Assembly (NCBI GenBank): GCA_021777765.1
Contig: JAJYDF010000009.1
Coordinates: 37,135 to 101,134 of the forward strand
Direction of reading: 5' to 3'
Source: Pseudomonadota bacterium
GTDB taxonomy: Bacteria; Pseudomonadota; Gammaproteobacteria; DASZBR01
DNA length: 64,000 bases
Program-made: the position numbers and the translations under genes
The notes under the pieces: model-generated
Databases searched by the model: none
The model's input: only the letters and a program-made list of their open reading frames with translations
What the model was told of the DNA's origin: nothing
Part shown: one piece after another, positions 55,465 through 64,000 of the stretch
How positions within the stretch are numbered: the stretch's first letter is position 1
Layout of the letters: each line of letters begins with the position of its first letter

Positions 55465-56284
55465 AATATTTGCATTTGATTTTATGCGGCATGCTTTTAT
55501 TGCTGGCACGATCGCAGCAATTTTAGCGGGTATTGTTGGCTATTTTGTGGTGATTCGTCATTTAGCTTTTGCTGGACATGCCTTGGGTCATATTGGTTTC
55601 GCGGGTGCAACGGGTGCGGTATTGTTTGGTGTGACACCTATTATTGGGCAATTATTTTTAACGGTGTTAGCAGCTTTTGGGATGGGATTTTTAGGTGAGC
55701 GCATCAGTAAAAGTGATATAGCAATCGGTGTGATGTTGGCATTTTCATTAGGATTAGGCACCTTATTTTTACATTTTTATACGGCCTATGCCGGACAAGC
55801 CACGGCAATTTTATTTGGAGATTTATTAGGCGTATCTGATCAAGCCATTAAATTAATTATAATTTTAACGCTACTCAGTTTATTCGCATTAAGTTTTATT
55901 GCTAGGCCATTATTATTTACTAGCCTTGAACCTGAATTAGCCGAAGCGAAAGGCATTTCACTGCAATTAATTGCTATATGTAATTTAATGATTATCGCTG
56001 TTGCTGTAACCATTGCCAGTCAAGTAGTGGGTGTTTTATTGGTATTTACTTTATTAATTGGTCCAGCTGCAATTGCTCAGCAGTGGACCAGTCAATTTTG
56101 GCCTGGATTATGGGTAAGCATTATAGTTGCAATTTTAACTGTTTGGTTAGGGATTGTATGTGCTTGGTTTTCCGATTGGCCAATCAGTTTTTGGATCAGT
56201 GCGATTATTTTTGTGCTGTATTTATTAAGTCGCTTAAAAATTCAAATAATAGGTTTGAAATTTCTTCCCATCAACAGAAGTTAA
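55445..56284 (+). CDS. Metal ABC transporter permease (ZnuB-like)
   Basis: 279 residues with about eight hydrophobic helices. IAAILAGIVGYFVVIRHLAF and GHALGHIGFAGATGA are the hallmark of the ABC-3 (ZnuB/TroC) family; the cytoplasmic coupling region KGISLQLIAIC follows. It completes the three-gene uptake operon. Its last 51 bases overlap, on the opposite strand, the end of the EF-hand-like gene. Confidence 0.93.
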   Translation: MVHIVTEIFAFDFMRHAFIAGTIAAILAGIVGYFVVIRHLAFAGHALGHIGFAGATGAVLFGVTPIIGQLFLTVLAAFGMGFLGERISKSDIAIGVMLAFSLGLGTLFLHFYTAYAGQATAILFGDLLGVSDQAIKLIIILTLLSLFALSFIARPLLFTSLEPELAEAKGISLQLIAICNLMIIAVAVTIASQVVGVLLVFTLLIGPAAIAQQWTSQFWPGLWVSIIVAILTVWLGIVCAWFSDWPISFWISAIIFVLYLLSRLKIQIIGLKFLPINRS

Positions 56285-56740
56285 CCACACATTGAGTGGT
56301 TGATTGATTTTATTTTTTTGTGTTAACCCGCCTTGATAATGAATTTCTTTAATGTTCGATAATGCCAACGGAATAATGGTAATTGATCGATCAGGTGAAA
56401 AACGTATTAATACCAGATTTGTTTTAGCTAATTCGTTTTGTTCTATGGTGCCATCATGATTCAAATCATACTGGCTTAATGTTTTAACATCATTGATTGT
56501 TTCTACATTAAAAGCCGCTGCTTTATGGGCGATATCATTATTTATGGTTCCTATGAGTAAATCGGTGCCGCCCATAACGGTGTCTTTGCTGACTTTGCCA
56601 TCATTATCCATATCAACAACTAACATTTTTCCTGCTAAAAAACTTGATTGTTGAGAATTTGCTAGAGAGTCTGCATAAGAGAGTGTAAAAAAAAGAAAAC
56701 TAAATATAAATAAAATCCCTTTCATGAATTGCGTTTTCAT
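56234..56740 (-). CDS. Secreted EF-hand-like protein, 168 residues
   Basis: ATG 56740 has AGAGGAAA upstream. Signal peptide (GILFIFSFLFFTLSYA). Two calcium-binding-like loops are visible: DMDNDGKVSKD (about residues 42-52) and DLNHDGTIEQNE (about 93-104), each with Asp/Asn at alternate positions and Gly at position six. Periplasmic calcium sensing or structure is likely. The 3' end overlaps the permease gene by 51 bases, antisense, so expression of one may affect the other. No wider family recognised. Confidence 0.75.
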   Translation of the reverse strand: MKTQFMKGILFIFSFLFFTLSYADSLANSQQSSFLAGKMLVVDMDNDGKVSKDTVMGGTDLLIGTINNDIAHKAAAFNVETINDVKTLSQYDLNHDGTIEQNELAKTNLVLIRFSPDRSITIIPLALSNIKEIHYQGGLTQKNKINQPLNVWLTSVDGKKFQTYYLNF

Positions 56741-56803
56741 AATTTCCTCTGTGATGAATTAATTGAATAAATGAATATGTATCTATCGCATTATGTTTTT
56801 TTT

Positions 56804-56827
56804 CCTTCTCCCACAAGTGGGAGAAGG
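56804..56827. repeat. REP-type palindrome
   Basis: CCTTCTCCCAC-AA-GTGGGAGAAGG core, with a T run before and an A run after, between the EF-hand-like gene and the DUF1338 gene end. It could terminate the minus-strand transcript. Confidence 0.75.
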
Positions 56828-56858
56828 AAAAAATCGATGTATGTTATCATAGGATTAA

Positions 56859-57773
56859 TTAATTTGAAAAAATCGATTCTATAACACGATTCGCATTAGG
56901 CGCATAAAAATCAGTATAATAATCTTTCCAATAAAACGCTTTATTTTTTGCATCCTTCGGAAATCGCCACACAAATTCCACAAATGGGCTTGGAATTTCT
57001 AATACACCATCTTCGAGCTTGACTTGAATAAGATGATCAGCTGTAGAACTTTGTTCTATACCTAATTCTGGACTGCCTTTAATTTCATTTTCTCGAGAAT
57101 TAAATTGCATATTTAATTTAACTTTTAAATAATCATCAAACGCTTTGAGATTATTAAATTGTGATAAATGATGAATTAACAAGCCAAAATGATTCGGTTG
57201 TCTACCAAAAACTAAAACCCAAGCCATCAATTCATTGGCTTCTTTAATAGTTTGATAATCTCGCAAAGTTGGCATGGGCCATTTCTGGCAATTAAATTGA
57301 TTTAGAATTGTATTCATCAAAATAGGTTGTGCAGAAATATCGCCATTTTCAACAGCTGCAACTAATTCTTTTATTTCTAATAGGGGGAGGGGTGATATCG
57401 GTTGAATATATTTTGCAATAACATTACGTACTGATTGTGGCAATTCATGCAAGCGAAAATCTGCTATCACGATTTGTGGCAACACTTCTTGTGCAATTTT
57501 ATTTTCACAATTTTCTTCGCGTAGCCAAATAAAATCGTTTTGTTTATCTGGCAAATAACCACTACCGGCTTCAATAAATCCTATTGAGGTAAAAATTTGT
57601 TTTAAAAGAGGAATGCCACTGTGCGGCCCTGGTAAATCAATAATGGCAAAATGATCAAGTATTAATTTTTCATTAAAGAGCGCACATATCTGTTGTGCGG
57701 CCAATACTTTATCTAAATAGGTTTGCCAAAGATGATTTATTATAATTTGCCGTATATTTGATAAATGATTCAT
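56859..57773 (-). CDS. DUF1338 / 2-oxoadipate dioxygenase-decarboxylase-like protein
   Basis: 304 residues. The family pattern is visible: LILDHFAIIDLPGPHSGIPL (first metal His), FIEAGSGYLPDK, QPNHFGLLIHHL (second metal His) and SPFVEFVWRFP (metal Glu and Arg). HglS and YdcJ members use Fe(II) to decarboxylate and oxidise 2-oxoadipate in lysine breakdown to D-2-hydroxyglutarate. Some members have other substrates. Cytoplasmic. A short membrane gene lies 11 bases upstream on the same strand. Confidence 0.8.
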   Translation of the reverse strand: MNHLSNIRQIIINHLWQTYLDKVLAAQQICALFNEKLILDHFAIIDLPGPHSGIPLLKQIFTSIGFIEAGSGYLPDKQNDFIWLREENCENKIAQEVLPQIVIADFRLHELPQSVRNVIAKYIQPISPLPLLEIKELVAAVENGDISAQPILMNTILNQFNCQKWPMPTLRDYQTIKEANELMAWVLVFGRQPNHFGLLIHHLSQFNNLKAFDDYLKVKLNMQFNSRENEIKGSPELGIEQSSTADHLIQVKLEDGVLEIPSPFVEFVWRFPKDAKNKAFYWKDYYTDFYAPNANRVIESIFSN

Positions 57774-57784
57774 AAGCTATTTCA

Positions 57785-57961
57785 TTACACTCTCGATGAT
57801 AATAATAAATAAAGGATAGGTCCGAGAATGGGTAAAAGAAGTACAATAATAATCCACACCAATTTCATAATTGGTGTTTCACCACTTTGCAATACTTTAA
57901 CAATGACCCAGATGTCGAGAATGAGTACCAATAATCCAACTAAACTATATGGAAAATACAT
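57785..57961 (-). CDS. Small membrane protein, PLDc_N-like, 58 residues
   Basis: ATG 57961 with GGAG upstream. Two membrane helices: LVGLLVLILDIWVIVKVLQ and LVWIIIVLLLPILGPILYLL, separated by SGETPIMK. This is the layout of the PLDc_N superfamily (N-terminal membrane part of cardiolipin synthases, often as stand-alone proteins). Function of stand-alone forms is unknown. It is probably co-transcribed with the DUF1338 gene 11 bases downstream. Confidence 0.7.
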   Translation of the reverse strand: MYFPYSLVGLLVLILDIWVIVKVLQSGETPIMKLVWIIIVLLLPILGPILYLLLSSRV

Positions 57962-57980
57962 AATTTAACTCCTGTATCTA

Positions 57981-58090
57981 TGTAGCCTGGGTGCAGCATA
58001 TGACACCCATGAAAAAAAGAGACAACTTAAAATTACTACATTGTTATTTATACTAATGGCGAAACCCGGGGTTTAAAATTCCCAACTTAC
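57981..58090. repeat. Half of the TGTAGCC inverted-repeat element
   Basis: TGTAGCCTGGGTGCAGCA starts the copy, and ATGGCGAAACCCGGGG (about 58056) matches the inner arm, but the far end is missing or decayed. It lies in the 531-base gap between the minus-strand small membrane gene and the DsbD-alpha gene. Confidence 0.5.
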
Positions 58091-58296
58091 ACCGTAATAT
58101 AAATCTTTTTTTATATCTTTGATTTTAATTATGGAAAATAAATAAAATCATCATTTGTTTCCCACAAGCTACGATGAAGGAATTATTTCGTAAGCGAGTA
58201 AAAAGGCGATTGATATTACCATACTTCAAATTATTGTTCCTAATTCTTACTTGAGATTGCATAGCAATTGTTTTTATCAAAATCATTTTTTTTTTC

Positions 58297-58414
58297 CTTC
58301 TCCACGAAGGGGAGAAGGTGCCGAAGGCGGATGAGGGGGGCATTAAAAAGTATTTCACAATTATTTCACACATCTTATCCGCCTTCTGCACCTTCTCCTG
58401 CGATCAGGAGAAGG
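58297..58414. repeat. Inverted pair of REP palindromes (BIME-like)
   Basis: CCTTCTCCACGAAGGGGAGA then GGTGCCGAAGGCGGATGAGG (copy 1), 45 bases of spacer, then TCCGCCTTCTGCACC followed by TTCTCCTGCGATCAGGAGAA (copy 2). Same organisation as 53623-53742. It lies upstream of the DsbD-alpha gene, not within it. Confidence 0.85.
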
Positions 58415-58492
58415 AAAAATATAATGTTTAAATCATTGATTTTTGCTATATTAGCCACCATTTATCAATCTATATCTTAGGAGGTGAGACCC

Positions 58493-58966
58493 ATGAAAAA
58501 ATGGATATTATTAGTGCTGATACTTCCATTTGCCTATAGCTATGCGCAAGTAAATGAAGTGCCTTTGCCAGCGGATCAAGCATTTAATTTAACTGCACCT
58601 ACTATTACTCCTAAGGGCATTAATTTAGTGTGGCAAATTGCACCGGGTTATCATCTTTACCGTGAAAAATTGACATTCGCTTTATACTCTCCTAAAGGTG
58701 CGCAATTAGGTAAAGTTGAATTGCCGCCGGGTATTCCAGAAGAAAATCCTATATTAGGTAAGTTCCAGCAATATCAAAGTAATCTTTCTGTCATGATACC
58801 GATTCATGCGCCTACGCAATCTCCTATTACATTATTAGTGAGCTATCAAGGTTGTCAGGATCAAGGAATTTGCTATCCACCCGTCACCAAGAAACTCGAG
58901 TTTATGCTGGCAAGAAATGCTGCTGTGAAAATTGTAGTACCTGAAAACCAATTAACATTGAGTTGA
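58493..58966 (+). CDS. Stand-alone DsbD-alpha-like periplasmic protein
   Basis: 157 residues from ATG 58493, with AGGAGG upstream. Signal peptide (WILLVLILPFAYSYA). The mature part matches the N-terminal immunoglobulin-like domain of DsbD: INLVWQIAPGYHLYREKL and YQGCQDQGICYPP, which carries the redox Cys pair. In full-length DsbD this domain passes electrons from the membrane core to periplasmic thiol proteins. Here it stands alone without the membrane or C-terminal domains, and thioredoxin, which feeds DsbD, is the next gene. Likely part of a split or specialised reducing pathway. Confidence 0.85.
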   Translation: MKKWILLVLILPFAYSYAQVNEVPLPADQAFNLTAPTITPKGINLVWQIAPGYHLYREKLTFALYSPKGAQLGKVELPPGIPEENPILGKFQQYQSNLSVMIPIHAPTQSPITLLVSYQGCQDQGICYPPVTKKLEFMLARNAAVKIVVPENQLTLS

Positions 58967-59021
58967 TATTTTTAACTGATATCCGATTAATAAACTTTTT
59001 GACCGATTAAGGAGCTGTAAC

Positions 59022-59348
59022 ATGAGTGAAAGTATTTTGGTTGTCACCGATCAAACGTTTGAGACAGATGTATTAAAAGCCAGTCAGCCTGTATTGGTGG
59101 ATTTTTGGGCGGAGTGGTGTGGTCCTTGTAAAATGATTGCGCCTATCTTAGAAGAAATTGCTAAAGACTATGCTGGAAAATTAGTCGTTGCTAAAGTGAA
59201 TGTAGATGAAAACACCAATACCCCTGGGCAGTATGGTATCAGAGGTATTCCCACCTTATTACTTTTCAAAGACGGTAATGTCGTTGCAACGAAAGTTGGT
59301 GCATTAACTAAATCACAATTAGCGGCATTTATCGATACCCATATTTAA
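59022..59348 (+). CDS. trxA: Thioredoxin
   Basis: 108 residues, the usual size, with AAGGAG upstream. The active site WAEWCGPCK and the later [14 protein letters not shown] with cis-Pro are perfect. It reduces protein disulfides in the cytoplasm with NADPH via thioredoxin reductase and passes electrons to DsbD-type proteins. It lies 55 bases after the DsbD-alpha gene on the same strand, which supports joint function. Confidence 0.96.
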   Translation: MSESILVVTDQTFETDVLKASQPVLVDFWAEWCGPCKMIAPILEEIAKDYAGKLVVAKVNVDENTNTPGQYGIRGIPTLLLFKDGNVVATKVGALTKSQLAAFIDTHI

Positions 59349-59372
59349 TTTGCATAACTGGCAATTAAAAAT

Positions 59373-59466
59373 GGTACCTGGATGTAAACAAAAGATTTTA
59401 ATAGTTAATCGCCAAAAAATGGTGCCACGGTGTAGACAAAAGATTTAATGGTTAATCGCTAAAAGA
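59373..59466. repeat. Direct repeat of about 45 bp, two copies
   Basis: ATGGTACCTGGATGTAAAC with AAAAG, TTAAT and GTTAATCGCC recurs as ATGGTGCCACGGTGTAGAC with the same following bases. A third, diverged copy is the beginning of the 203-bp element at 59467 (ATGTAGCCTGGGTGAATAC). Tandem copies of an element end. Confidence 0.7.
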
Positions 59467-59669
59467 TGTAGCCTGGGTGAATACAAATGATCAAATGATT
59501 AATTGTTATGTATTTTATATACAATGAGTAAATGATTAAAAACGCATGTCGAAACCCAGGAATGTCAAAATTAAACTCCTGGGTTACAGCAGGCAGCAAA
59601 ATTTAGATTGTAGATTTCCCTTATTTCTAGCACTTAAAATGTTCATCATTTGCTTGCACCCAGGCTACA
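59467..59669. repeat. 203-bp inverted-repeat element, second copy
   Basis: Same length and ends as 45018-45220: TGTAGCCTGGGTGAATAC at the left and GCTTGCACCCAGGCTACA at the right, with an inner hairpin CGAAACCCAGGA / CTCCTGGGTTACAGC. Internal sequence otherwise differs. No coding capacity. Confidence 0.75.
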
Positions 59670-59705
59670 TTTAATTTTATCGCGTTACGCATTTATTTAT
59701 TAAAT

Positions 59706-62700
59706 CTATCTCAACAAATGAATGGGAAGTTGCACTGGCTCTAAAGCGGCCATTTTTAATTCATGATGTTGCAGTTTTTTGAACTGTTCGAGTTGCTCAC
59801 CAAAATTAGCGTTATTATTTATGTCATAAGATGAAATGATTTTATAAAATTGTTTGGTCTGTGAAGTGCGGCCGAAATTGGAAAAAAATGTCCAACCACT
59901 ATTCTCTAATCGTAGTTTCGCAATAAGTTTTAATTCAATGAGGGTAGCTTCAGGGGAGCTGAGTTTTTGCAACATTAATTCAACACCTATGGGAATTTCG
60001 CAACGAGGTCCATAGGATTGTAATTGCCAATAATTCTTATTACCTAAAATAGTGCGGATGAGTTCAATGGGATTGGGTCTTTCAGCAACCGGATTACTCT
60101 GGACAGAATTACTATCAGATGAATTACTGTGAGTGACAATTTCAACACCTGATTTATTTCGATCGCTATCGGCCGCGGCGGGCGTAATTTGTCCTGAATT
60201 TGCTTCACTTACTTTATTTGAATCGGCAGCAGATTCATGTGCTTGAATTATTTCATCACCTTTTGGCTCAGTGGTATTTGAATGTGTTTCAAGGTTATCT
60301 TCTTCGGTCACACTTCTCAGAGCTGCATCCGGTCTCATTGCAGGAACAACAGATGATGTTGATTCACTCGCTGCAGCTGCACGTTCAACTTGTTCACTTA
60401 AGCGATTGACCTCTGTATGAGGAGATACGCTGATGCTCATCTTAGCTTCAGGTTCAACCACGCCAGAGGCTTTCTTTAAGTTTCGTAAATTTGGTTTCGG
60501 ATTTTTCTTATGTTTTATGGCATATTCCAAGCTAGTCAAATAGGCTGATACACATTTCCTAGCTTTTGATTTTTCAACATCTAAATTGATTAATATTTCT
60601 TCCAATTCGTGAGCTGGTTGTTCTTTTAAATTTTTAGGGGTATATCGTGCTCTTATTGCAGGTGGTAATCCTTGACGACCTGTTAATTCATCATCACCCA
60701 GAAAATTTTGCGTACTCATAATCATAAAACCGGGTACCTGGGCCTTATTTCCGTCTTCATCAGTTCCCATAATTAAAGTATTTATTAATTTCTCATATTT
60801 AGGGCCGCCTGCATTTAGCTCGTCAATAATAAGTTTTTTTCCTGTATGAAATGCATCTAATAATATTTTGCGATCGGTTTCATAATTTTTACCAAATGAA
60901 AACTGTTTATACGATACACCTAAATAAATAAGATAATTTTTAAATAAACTACTTTTTCCAACGCCAGAATCTCCTTCTAGTAAAATTCCGAAATGAAAAT
61001 TTTCTTGTTCACTCATAGCCAGGTAATCATCAATGAGTTTTAAAACAGGATAACGGCTCCGCGAAAAAGTAAAGCGTGATTTCTTTTGTTTGCCTATCTG
61101 CTTTAATTTTTGCTCAATATAATCATCTTGATATCGCTGAAATTGTTCATCTTTATATTTAAAATTATTAATCAAAAAATCATGTAAAGCTTTTTGTTTG
61201 GCGCTAGGTAAAATATCTCCCATCACACCTAGACAAGCTGCTATAGCAATATGTTCTTTTGTAATTTTGTAGTTTGAAAATTGTTCTAAATATTTTTTAA
61301 ACAATACAGCCATCATATGTAAATGACGTGGTGATAGTAAAGGATCGGTTCCACCTGCAATTTCATTGACCTTATCAAAAATAGCCAATATCACTTTTGC
61401 TATTTTTTCATTTGATTTTGAGTCTAATTGAGTCGATGCTAATTTTTCTCCGCGTACCGATGTAACAGGATAAGCTAATTGTGGTTTTAAAATTTCATGG
61501 TAAAGATAAGCATGATTAGGTCTTTCGCACGCAACGTTTACTGTATATTGATCAAAAAATTCTTGTTGTTGGCGGGAACCACCTTCACTATTTTTATTAC
61601 CGATATAAATAATGCGTTGATTGGGTTTAATTTGATAATAATGACCATTTTTAAGCAAATGCGGTTTTAAACTTCTCAATCCTTTTGTTTGAGATTTTTT
61701 TTGAATAGATAAATTCGCCTCATCATCTATGAGAAAAGCATCAACATTTTCGTTTTCTTTTTTATCATTATGGTTTGCAAATGCTTCTAATTGATCTTCG
61801 CCAATGTAAAGTTTTGCTTTTCTGTTATAGAATGCAAAATAATCCCGTTCAAATTGGCTCATTTCTATTGATGGGCTACCTGTTTTTATTTTTTTAATAA
61901 AATAAGTACTTTTTCCTATACCCGTTGGGCCGCTATAAAAAATCATATTAGATGTAGCAAAACCATTCATGATGCTATTCAAACGGCGTTTTTTATAATT
62001 TTCATAAGCAGCAATTGATAAATCGTTAGGATCATCTTTACTCGGTAAAGTTTCTACTGAGAGTTTATGATCCGCTAGTGGTTGATCAGCGTCAGGTAAT
62101 GTTTCTTGAATATGGGGTGAATTTTTCTTGTGTTCCGGAGGATAAAAAATCTTTGCGATTTTTTTAGGCTTTTCAATAAAGCAAGTATATTGATTATTAG
62201 CAAAAGGGACTTCACTTTTAGTCAGTAAAATTAATTTACCTTTAAATGAAACTGTCTGACCATCAAAAATAAATTCTGCTTTATCTGTAATCAATGATGC
62301 GGCTAAAGCATTGATTAGTGGTTGAGGTAATTCACCATGAACAATAATAGTTTTGCCGGCTATAAGCGCTTCAAAGATGTTACTTGCCTTATATTTTGCA
62401 TTGATAGCCTCTTTAGACACTGAAGGATGTATTTGATAAAACAAATCGCCGAAATCGTGGGTAGCATCTAAATCAATATAGAGTGCGTCAGGATATTTTT
62501 GTAATAGTTCTTTTGCGATTTCCGTTTCAGCATCAGCGGAGTTTGAATGAATAATACTGATAGGTTTTTTGTCCAACGCAACAAATGACTCATAATCATC
62601 AAACAACTTGTTTTGGCCAACATAATTTTTCTTAATATGAGATATATTCAGTATTTCAGCGGGCAATGTAATACCGCGTGTTATAGAGATAGATAGTTCT

Positions 62701-64000
62701 ACATTGTTGGTTTTTGCTTCTGCCAATAGCTGACACCACTGGTTCAATGGAACAGAGTGAGTGACGATGAGTGATATTTTTTTATGTTTTTTAAATAACC
62801 CCACTGTTTCGATGAATCTATTATTATGGTATGAATAATGATCAAAGAACTCCTGAAAAGTGTGCGGATTTAATGAATAATTAAATTCAATTTGATGAGG
62901 TGGAATTTGTTTTATGACATCGGTAATTAATTCATAGCCAGATGAATAAGATAATTTAAATTCTGGATGAAGCTTAAATATTTTACCATGCAACGTAAAC
63001 TGGCGTTGTTGTAAAGCGTGTTGCCAAAATAATTGGAATTCTTTGATTTGCCACGGTGGATTTTTTAAATGTAATGCTTTTAAAGGTAAAGATTCATTAT
63101 CCAATGCGGCTAAAAATGAATTAAATTCTCGCGAAAAGTGATTATCCAGAATATGTATCGTACCTAATAAAATACTCTCCCAGTCTTGACTTTCATATAA
63201 ATCAATAGACAATCTATTATCGGCATAAGAGCTAATTTCTTCTCTACTATTATGATATAAATCAGCGGTCAGTGGATAACGCCATTGATAAATCGCATCA
63301 TGTCGTGTCGTAAAATCAGCACCTTTATAAGGACGTGGAATATAATCCGAATAAAATCCAACGATAGGTGGTTTTGAAGGAAATATTTTGCCTTCTAACA
63401 TACGACCATCATCTAATCCTTCATTATCGAGAATACAATGTAATGCGACCAGATCAACATGTTTAAAATTCATCCAATTAATAAATATAATACCATCGGG
63501 ATAAGTTGCAATGAAAAAGCTGAGCAGGGAGAAATGATCTTCAATGCTTAACGTGTGGTGATTTTTATTCATTTTGCCATTAAATTTTAGACCTGGCGCT
63601 TGCCATTGCAGATCATCCGCTGAATTAATAAAGATGAATGGTTTTTTTACTTGTTTTGCAAATTCTGCAACAACTAATAAACAATCGCTGGGATTATCAA
63701 ATTTAAGCAGCGTTTTTCTACCCGGTGTAATTATTTCCGTAAATAACAATTCAGCAGAAGCGGGCGATTTTTTAGGTTCTGTTTTCCAGGTGACAAATTC
63801 CGGCCATAAATCCGCTTCAGTAATTTCTTTTTTCACAGGTTCAATACTGACTACAGGTAATTGTTTTGCAGGAAGTTGTTTAGGTGTATCGAAACCTTTA
63901 GTATCTATTTTTGTCAATTCTAAGGGAGCGTCATATCCACCTAATTCGACAGGATACCAAAAGTCCATAATTTTAAGTTCGATATAAGCATGGATATCGG
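59706..64000 (-). CDS. Giant protein with two P-loop ATPase regions, runs off the right edge
   Basis: The first ATG visible is at 63968, but the frame stays open to the window edge (reading ...DIHAYIELKI before MDFWYP) and no ribosome site precedes 63968, so the true start may lie outside. At least 1420 residues. Walker A 1: SGPTGIGKSTYF (about residue 678 from 63968). Walker A 2: LEGDSGVGKSSLFKNYL (about 998), followed by Walker B KLIIDELNAGG, sensor MSTQNFLGDDEL and GRQGLPPAIRARY, the pattern of AAA_5 (dynein/midasin-like) domains. The N-terminal half is unrecognised. A Ser/Asn/Ala-rich low-complexity linker lies near 1180-1300. Not seen by me as a known family; possibly a large remodelling ATPase. 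Function unknown. Confidence 0.75.
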   Translation of the reverse strand, partial: DIHAYIELKIMDFWYPVELGGYDAPLELTKIDTKGFDTPKQLPAKQLPVVSIEPVKKEITEADLWPEFVTWKTEPKKSPASAELLFTEIITPGRKTLLKFDNPSDCLLVVAEFAKQVKKPFIFINSADDLQWQAPGLKFNGKMNKNHHTLSIEDHFSLLSFFIATYPDGIIFINWMNFKHVDLVALHCILDNEGLDDGRMLEGKIFPSKPPIVGFYSDYIPRPYKGADFTTRHDAIYQWRYPLTADLYHNSREEISSYADNRLSIDLYESQDWESILLGTIHILDNHFSREFNSFLAALDNESLPLKALHLKNPPWQIKEFQLFWQHALQQRQFTLHGKIFKLHPEFKLSYSSGYELITDVIKQIPPHQIEFNYSLNPHTFQEFFDHYSYHNNRFIETVGLFKKHKKISLIVTHSVPLNQWCQLLAEAKTNNVELSISITRGITLPAEILNISHIKKNYVGQNKLFDDYESFVALDKKPISIIHSNSADAETEIAKELLQKYPDALYIDLDATHDFGDLFYQIHPSVSKEAINAKYKASNIFEALIAGKTIIVHGELPQPLINALAASLITDKAEFIFDGQTVSFKGKLILLTKSEVPFANNQYTCFIEKPKKIAKIFYPPEHKKNSPHIQETLPDADQPLADHKLSVETLPSKDDPNDLSIAAYENYKKRRLNSIMNGFATSNMIFYSGPTGIGKSTYFIKKIKTGSPSIEMSQFERDYFAFYNRKAKLYIGEDQLEAFANHNDKKENENVDAFLIDDEANLSIQKKSQTKGLRSLKPHLLKNGHYYQIKPNQRIIYIGNKNSEGGSRQQQEFFDQYTVNVACERPNHAYLYHEILKPQLAYPVTSVRGEKLASTQLDSKSNEKIAKVILAIFDKVNEIAGGTDPLLSPRHLHMMAVLFKKYLEQFSNYKITKEHIAIAACLGVMGDILPSAKQKALHDFLINNFKYKDEQFQRYQDDYIEQKLKQIGKQKKSRFTFSRSRYPVLKLIDDYLAMSEQENFHFGILLEGDSGVGKSSLFKNYLIYLGVSYKQFSFGKNYETDRKILLDAFHTGKKLIIDELNAGGPKYEKLINTLIMGTDEDGNKAQVPGFMIMSTQNFLGDDELTGRQGLPPAIRARYTPKNLKEQPAHELEEILINLDVEKSKARKCVSAYLTSLEYAIKHKKNPKPNLRNLKKASGVVEPEAKMSISVSPHTEVNRLSEQVERAAAASESTSSVVPAMRPDAALRSVTEEDNLETHSNTTEPKGDEIIQAHESAADSNKVSEANSGQITPAAADSDRNKSGVEIVTHSNSSDSNSVQSNPVAERPNPIELIRTILGNKNYWQLQSYGPRCEIPIGVELMLQKLSSPEATLIELKLIAKLRLENSGWTFFSNFGRTSQTKQFYKIISSYDINNNANFGEQLEQFKKLQHHELKMAALEPVQLPIHLLR

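Noticed and set aside
58125..58391. Minus-strand 88-codon frame across the REP pair
   Set aside because: It reads through the non-coding repeat and has no ribosome site or family resemblance.

Overview
The window looks like part of the chromosome of a host-associated gammaproteobacterium, most likely of the order Legionellales (Legionella, Coxiella, Aquicella or Berkiella type). This rests on low GC, long unrecognised helical proteins, and a concentration of eukaryotic-like domains (U-box, two F-boxes, ankyrin repeats, nuclear-localisation-like tails) next to ordinary gammaproteobacterial housekeeping genes. No rRNA, tRNA, CRISPR array, transposase or phage module was recognised, and no secretion system lies in the window, so any effector role is inference.

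Left part (about 0-28.6 kb), accessory and damaged. It holds a broken U-box gene, a broken F-box gene, a 1018-residue protein with a bipartite nuclear-localisation-like motif, an AmpG-like transporter followed by a LuxR-type regulator, a papain-like/ankyrin protein, an acyltransferase, a methyltransferase, a second F-box protein, several unknown proteins, a decayed LuxR remnant, an SDR oxidoreductase, an ankyrin gene with an in-frame TGA, a MerR/TipAS regulator, a SecA-like fragment, a broken flavin amine oxidase and a CoA-transferase pair whose A subunit is frameshifted. Most of the lesions are single bases, several in poly-A runs, so genome decay and consensus error must both be considered.

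Middle part (29-43 kb). It holds a degenerate shikimate-kinase-like protein, a MocR regulator divergent from a flavin-barrel protein, several helical unknowns, and a tandem pair of about 640-residue paralogues that share a conserved leader and enclose a small opposite-strand gene.

Right part (43-64 kb), mostly intact metabolism and envelope functions. It holds a phosphotransferase, a hotdog thioesterase, a ferritin-like/VIT1 iron transporter, a class C beta-lactamase-like protein, a PHA depolymerase, DUF523, a polysaccharide deacetylase, a zinc/manganese-type ABC operon, a DUF1338 enzyme, a stand-alone DsbD-alpha domain next to thioredoxin, and a giant protein with two P-loops that runs off the right edge.

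Three families of non-coding repeats are scattered through the window: a REP-type palindrome with about nine cores (two as inverted pairs), a roughly 97-bp imperfect palindrome with conserved outer ends that uses the same core, and a roughly 105-203-bp inverted-repeat element. One REP pair has rewritten the end of one gene and the start of the next at 53.6 kb. A perfect 7-4-7 palindrome and a near copy flank the transporter/LuxR pair and are good candidates for that regulator's operators.
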